Positions 59,536-64,000 of a stretch of DNA of 64,000 nt are shown piece by piece. The notes below the pieces were generated by a model. That model did not search any database, had not been told where the DNA came from, and saw only the letters and a list, made by a program, of their open reading frames with translations. The stretch comes from Takakia lepidozioides (taxonomy: Eukaryota > Streptophyta > Takakiopsida > Takakiales > Takakiaceae): assembly GCA_030704615.1 (NCBI GenBank), contig CM060734.1, positions 22,692,001 through 22,756,000 of the forward strand. Reading direction: 5' to 3'. How positions within the stretch are numbered: the first letter of the stretch is position 1; every line of letters starts with the position of its first letter. The position numbers and the translations under genes were made by a program.

Positions 59536-61700
59536 CTAAAGCTTAAGGACGTGGACCGGGTGGCCTTTGGAAATAGCGAGGTTGGCAATGGCTGTTATGA
59601 GGTTGCGGTCTGGGTGACGATGGTGGGAAGAGGGACGGGAGATGTGGTTCAAGATAAGAAAGAGTGAGGTAAGGGAGGTTGAGTTTTTCATGAGCAGTGA
59701 GAAGAGGAATATTCTTTTCCATGAGCATAGGCATATTTTGAGATTCTTATTCTGGGATATTCTCACGAATATTCGAGGAATGTTCTGCCAAACCTGTGCC
59801 GAGCCTATGCCAAACCAGTTTGGGCCACTACCAAACCTATGGCACTATTCGGCGCCGAACAGTGCGGGCACCTACGTTTTACAAAAAACAGTTAATTTTT
59901 TTTTTTCCTTAATTTTTTTTTTGTGTATAACATGGGGTTCGGCGCCGAACCTTCAATCTTTGAGGGGTTACATACACTAAAAATTTAGTAAAAATCTCAT
60001 TTGGAATCCAAAATGGGAATATTCCATACCTCGAACTTATCCCGAACCTATCCCAAAGCTAGAAGTCTCTACTCACTGCTCACTGCTCATGGATTTTCAG
60101 CCCCCAGGTAAGGCTATCTATAAAGATATAGTATGGAGGATGAAAGACATCTAGCAGGGAAAGTGCTTCGAAGATGGCCATAAGTTCAGCACGTAAGATG
60201 GTGGCAGGGACAAGAAGTCTAAGGGCAGTGCCCCGGTTGGTGGCGGCGTGGTATACTCCATATCCGGCATTAGATTTGGTAAGGAACCGTCAGTACAGTG
60301 GGAGTTAGATGGGGGTATCTGAGGAGGATATTTTGTCGGTATATTCAGGGGATAGGGTTATGTATGTATCGGTTGTGTACAGGTTGGGCGGGGGAAGCGT
60401 GTTGTTGATGGATATGAGTTAGGTAATTAAGGTTAGTGCGTTTGTGAAAGATGGTGAGGAGGGTAAGATTGTGGCCAGGGTCACAAATATCATCGTGTGG
60501 GCCAAAAAGGTCATCTTCAATTTGCCATGTGTTGTCATCTGTTGGGTGCCAGCCCATTTACAGTAATAAAATGTATCGACACAGGTGGCTCCGAAGAGGT
60601 CTATTGACGTTTGGGTTTTAATTCCGAGAATAGCTTCAATGATGAAGGCATTGGGGTTCAGGGTTGTGTGGGGAGGTTGGGGGGGTGTTAGTGGGGTTGG
60701 TTGGAGATAGGTGGGGGTCCCTGAAATGTCGTTATAGGGGGTTGATGGAGGTTGGGGGCTGTCGTGGCCTAAAGCGGCAGTTTGAGTAGGGGGCGGCTGG
60801 GAGGGTAGGTTAGGGTCGGTGGATGCGTGGTTGTTTTTATTATACGAAGCTTTAAGCTTCTGGAGTATGGAGGCAACTGGGGTAGATTTGTATTGGGGTA
60901 ACAAATCTTGGGGTGAGTGGGGAAAGTGTAGACAAAGAATCTCACAGTCAAGGGTACATGATGCTGAAGGATGGCAAAATAGGGTACAGAGATGGTGAAA
61001 GTATCGGCTAGTTTTGGCCGTAGCTCTGGAATGATTAAGGGTAAATTCACTTGCTTCTAGGAGCTGATGCCCCGTTGCGGTGATAAGTTGGGTGAGAGTG
61101 GTAATATGCCGCTCTTTAAAATAGTTAAGGATGGCTATTTTTTGTTTAGGGTGAGAGAGTTCGAACTGAGAGAGAAAAGGGCTAGTGAGCCAGACGAGTT
61201 CTAGTGGTGACGAGGTGTTAAAATAGTCCGGTAGGTCGGTTTGTATACTAATTTTCATTTGACATAGAATGAGCAGTGTACGTGCGGTAGGGGAGTGTAA
61301 GCAGGCCTGTGGGTGCAACGATGGTAGAGAGTAGAGTCCATTGTATTTTAGGGCAAGAAATTTAAGGAGTCCCTGATAGATTAGGCCTAAGCGTCCAGGA
61401 TCATTGAGGGCCTCTTTTAATTGGGTGCCTAAAGTGCGGGCATATGAGATGATTAAGGGGCTTGAGCCAATCCCGTAGCTGTCGGTTGGGACTTGGGTGA
61501 GGGCCTAATGGGTACTGACAGGCAGACCGCATACATGCTTCGTGAGCTGAATAATGCTCTTGTCGAGTATTTTAATGTCTGGGAGGGAGAAAGGTGCGGC
61601 ATGGAACGAATATTGATCTCAAAGTATTGTTCCTGCGGCAGAACATGAGTCTGAACCATGTTCAATTTGTATGGAGTATCCAGTACCTGGGGACTAAGTG
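59536..61700 (-). pseudogene. LINE relic with RNase H domain, interrupted by an insertion
   Basis: Minus-strand pieces in order: 61,665-61,320 has RQLRDWLKPLNHL. The open frame 61,318-60,419 has LPDYFNTSSPLELVWLTSPF, FKERHITTLTQLITATGHQL and a proline-rich spacer, like the region between reverse transcriptase and RNase H in plant LINEs. The RNase H domain has SNAGYGVYHAATNRG, ILRAELMAIFEALSLL (catalytic Glu) and YIFIDSLTWGLKI (catalytic Asp). It is cut near 60,092 and resumes at about 59,655 as HISRPSSHHRHPDRNLITAI and NLAISKGHPVHVLKL. The reverse transcriptase itself is not readable. This LINE is a different clade from the one at 50,787, which lacks RNase H. Confidence 0.65.
59655..60091. 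mobile_element. Roughly 0.4-kb insertion with inverted 13-mers inside the RNase H relic
   Basis: The RNase H reading breaks at about 59,654 and 60,092. Near the ends lie the inverted 13-mers CATGAGCAGTGAG (59,689-59,701) and its complement (60,079-60,091). GAATATTC-type blocks also recur near both ends. Two family E palindromes are inside. Exact borders and TSD are uncertain; only GAT is shared at the junctions. Probably a MITE-like element. Confidence 0.45.
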
Positions 61701-62199
61701 AGAACTCTCAGTCTTTGCACGCACTGTTTCCATAGAGACTGCATCGACACATGGTTGCAGATGAATGCATCATGTCTTTTTTGCAGACGGAGGTTGTGAG
61801 AACAAATTAGCTTTACTTCTCTTCCCTGTACTGATAGTTACTTCTGAAGCTGTCTAGGTCAACAAATAGCCAGTGCCGACATCTCATGGCACTCCCACTA
61901 TGTACATTTTTTCGGCAATAAAATAAAATAAAATAAAATCTGTTGAATGTTTGTGGATTGAACATAGTCCTCGCATTAAAGAGTTGATCAGCCTTTCCCA
62001 ACCATGTCCCGGACCAAACTCTGGAATAGAATAAAAGTGTCGAGGAGGGACTGATTATAACTTATTCTGATTAGTCCGGGATACTGAGAATTAGAGTTCG
62101 GCGCCGAACCCATGTCCAGAGACACAAGAGTCAGACAAAACAAGTCACACGCAAGTTTTGCAACAACTATTAGTGATGAGAAGAGTCGGCGCCGAACTG
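59848..62199. repeat. Palindrome family E (GTTCGGCGCCGAAC), four copies
   Basis: Copies are at 59,848-59,862, 59,937-59,951, 62,097-62,110 and 62,187-62,199. Two are in the insertion at 59.7-60.1 kb, and two are 90 bp apart in the gene-less stretch 61.7-62.4 kb, which otherwise shows only a short (TAAAA)n tract near 61,920. Confidence 0.8.
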
Positions 62200-62410
62200 T
62201 CCAGTTTGTGGAGGAATTTGGTTGTCTTCATAACTCTAAATAAAAAAGACAAATCAAACAACAAAACGACCTCGGAATATAAATATCCAAAAAACATGGA
62301 GACAAAGCGGATATACATTGCTGAATCAATGGAGATGGATCCGACTGCAAAAGAATGTATTATGAAAAAATGAAATTGACCTCAACGAACAGCAATTGTC
62401 AAACTGCTGT

Positions 62411-63030
62411 TCAAATAAAAAGTGGATTAGGGTCCTTAATGAGTAACTTTGCAACCTCATTCATCGACATTATTGGCTGATGTATCATTGCCCAGTCTAG
62501 AGGACAGTTAAGCTGCCTTAAGAAGATGAAGTATAGGTGTTTGCGAGTGTATGGCCCACGCGCAGTTTTCATGGTAGTGAAGTCCAGGCAGGTACACTCG
62601 GGAAATTTGCTAGCGATTACGTTGTAAACCACGTTATTCTTGGAAGATCCTACAGTTTTGACGATATAAACCCTCCCAAAACCGGGGGGGGGGACATTTG
62701 TGAAACCAGTGATTTGCGCAAGAACTGTATCTGCACTGTCCATCCTAATGAAGTTAAGCCTGCTTGGACGCTTCTTCTTGTTTAACGCTTACCCCACCTT
62801 ACAGTATGATAGACATCTCTGTTTTCGGCATTCTGTCTTGCTGTGCTTGAATCCGGAATCTCATCGATCTGTTGGCGGGACTTAACAAGGGACAACAAGC
62901 TCATCATCTTTGGGAACAAGCCTAAAACCTGGCGGGTCAAAATATCCACTTCGACCTGGTCCAGGTGACAACCCTCAGCCACCGGCCAAACAGAGGGTGA
63001 AGATGGCTTATCTTTCACACAGATAGTCAC
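62411..63030 (-). pseudogene. SWIM zinc-finger-like fragment
   Basis: The minus-strand frames 63,030-62,800 (VEVDILTRQVLGLFPKMMSL) and 62,743-62,411 belong together. The second holds YNVIASKFPECTCLDFTTM followed by KHLYFIFLRQL, a SWIM finger pattern (C-x-C-xn-C-x-H) in which the third cysteine is replaced by arginine. SWIM fingers occur in MULE transposases and in some plant regulators. Which of these it came from cannot be told. Confidence 0.5.
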
Positions 63031-63099
63031 CCCCCCATGGACGCACTGAAATATGTTATCTGGACAGAACTATACACTAGAAGGAAAACGCGGAATAAC

Positions 63100-63540
63100 C
63101 ACTGGCCCCTTTAACCACTTTTATCTTTTACCACTCCATAAACCACTCACAGTAATGGTAACCACTGGCAAGTGGTTAATCCCGATGAATGGCCACGGTG
63201 GCATCAAATGGAGTGGTTGGAAGTGGTTTCAACCACTAAGTACGTATAATATTATATTTTTTAATTTAGGATCTACCATTTGGTAATATGTTTTTGTAAT
63301 CAATATAATATTCTACGTGGACAGGTACGGTGGTAGATCGTGAGTGGTGTACGTAGATCTTGAGTGGTTAAAGACACCTCAGTGAGTGGTACCACTTGGA
63401 AAGTGGTAGAGAGTGAGTGGTTAAAGACACTATAGTGATTGGCACCACTCGGACGGTGGTCTCTTGTGAGTGGTTAAATACACACCATCAATGATTGGTA
63501 CCACTTTTGTGGTGATACAAGAAAATGTTTAAGTGGTTTG
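63100..63540. repeat. Palindrome family G: dense ACCACT/AGTGGT cluster
   Basis: More than 20 hexamers ACCACT or AGTGGT lie in 440 bp. Many are paired as palindromes, for example AACCACTGGCAAGTGGTT (63,160-63,177), GGTACCACTTGGAAAGTGGT (about 63,389) and GGTACCACTTTTGTGGT (about 63,499). GTGAGTGGTTAAAGACAC recurs as a longer direct unit. The cluster sits just beyond the 3' side of the CACTA fragment at the window edge, so it could be the subterminal repeat region of that element. Confidence 0.75.
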
Positions 63541-63799
63541 TGCACCTGTGACAGACTTTGAAAAATAGACAAGTGTTCATATCATTGTAAGATGATACTA
63601 TTGAACAGATGGTTCCAAACAATAAACTTTATTCTGAATCTGAATCACAGTATTCACTCTCTGAAGCACTTTCCTCAACTGGAATAGCGGTAGGCTGTAC
63701 AAATGTCGCTTGAATGGTAGCCAACATAGCCAACTCTTATCTATTTAGAGTTGTGGCACCATCTAATGACCTAGGTATGGGCTGATATGATAAGGTAGA

Positions 63800-64000
63800 C
63801 TAGGCCCGCAGACCATCGAAATCTGCATCTTCTCCAATGTCACATTGATCTACGTCTGCCACAATTTTTTTGCTGAATTGGATCATTCCAAAGGACTACC
63901 TTCCACTCCGAACCTGCTGACTCATCATAAAAGAACACCCGATCAACTTGAGAGGGAAAAATGAACGGCTCTTCATCTTCGGGCAACATCCTCCCAAAAT
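63800..64000 (-). pseudogene. CACTA transposase C-terminal fragment, runs off the window
   Basis: The minus-strand reading LPEDEEPFIFPSQVDRVFFY, then SEWKVVLWNDP and (after a one-base shift in an A-run) DQCDIGEDADFDG resembles the domain at the C-terminal end of CACTA TnpD proteins, where P-F-I-x-A-S-Q-x-x-Q-V-F-Y and W-x-V-V are typical. The rest lies beyond 64,000. It is a different copy, in opposite orientation, from the CACTA transposase at 2.4-5.6 kb. Confidence 0.6.

Noticed and set aside
60419-61318. Novel proline/threonine-rich secreted protein
   Set aside because: The frame continues into a readable RNase H domain and matches the spacer of a LINE ORF2.

Overview
This window looks like nuclear DNA from a land plant, probably a seedless or otherwise TE-rich lineage. 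Two intact plant genes with spliceosomal introns sit in more than 50 kb of decayed plant transposons (CACTA, MULE, LINE, tRNA-derived SINE, Ty3/gypsy chromovirus). The species cannot be named from the sequence. The intact genes, both on the + strand, are a RABA/Rab11-type small GTPase (28,958-30,150, two exons, 218 aa) and an OTUD5/OTLD1-type deubiquitinase (47,958-58,521, eight exons, 724 aa). Intron 3 of the second gene carries a whole 4.8-kb LINE with an 18-bp target-site duplication.

Layout. 0.25-5.6 kb: SET-like fragment and a CACTA TnpD pseudogene, the latter split by a 175-bp SINE. 5.6-11.7 kb: a minus-strand pseudogene with a ParB/Srx-like motif followed by a beta-class DNA-methyltransferase-like domain; eleven copies of a 20-24-bp palindrome lie in its introns and flanks. 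12.0-17.3 kb: LINE scrap, a duplicated unknown domain, a second methyltransferase-like pseudogene (+), and two other palindrome families. 17.3-20.0 kb: retrotransposon scraps and a PPR pseudogene. 20,037-27,597: a complete 7.56-kb Mutator-like element with 304-bp TIRs and a 9-bp TSD, inserted in that PPR pseudogene; it holds two convergent genes and two inverted arrays of its own palindrome. 28.9-30.2 kb: Rab gene. 31.4-37.7 kb: degenerate coiled-coil ORFs and a 55-bp-period palindrome array. 38.2-45.0 kb: gypsy fragments (chromodomain, Gag zinc knuckles), a minisatellite and an unknown minus-strand coding region. 48-58.5 kb: OTU gene with LINE. 59.5-64 kb: RNase-H LINE relic, SWIM fragment, and a second CACTA fragment running off the edge beside a dense ACCACT/AGTGGT cluster.

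The recurring unexplained structure is short palindromes. At least eight unrelated families (14-30 bp) occur, seven of them in a single cluster and one in two clusters, several clearly belonging to one transposon. They lie mostly in introns or flanks and often repeat every 45-60 bp. They may be binding sites for element-encoded proteins, like the subterminal sites of En/Spm; this is inference. The ParB/methyltransferase pseudogene with intronic palindromes and the MULE with inverted palindrome arrays around its zinc-finger gene are the two candidates for undescribed systems.
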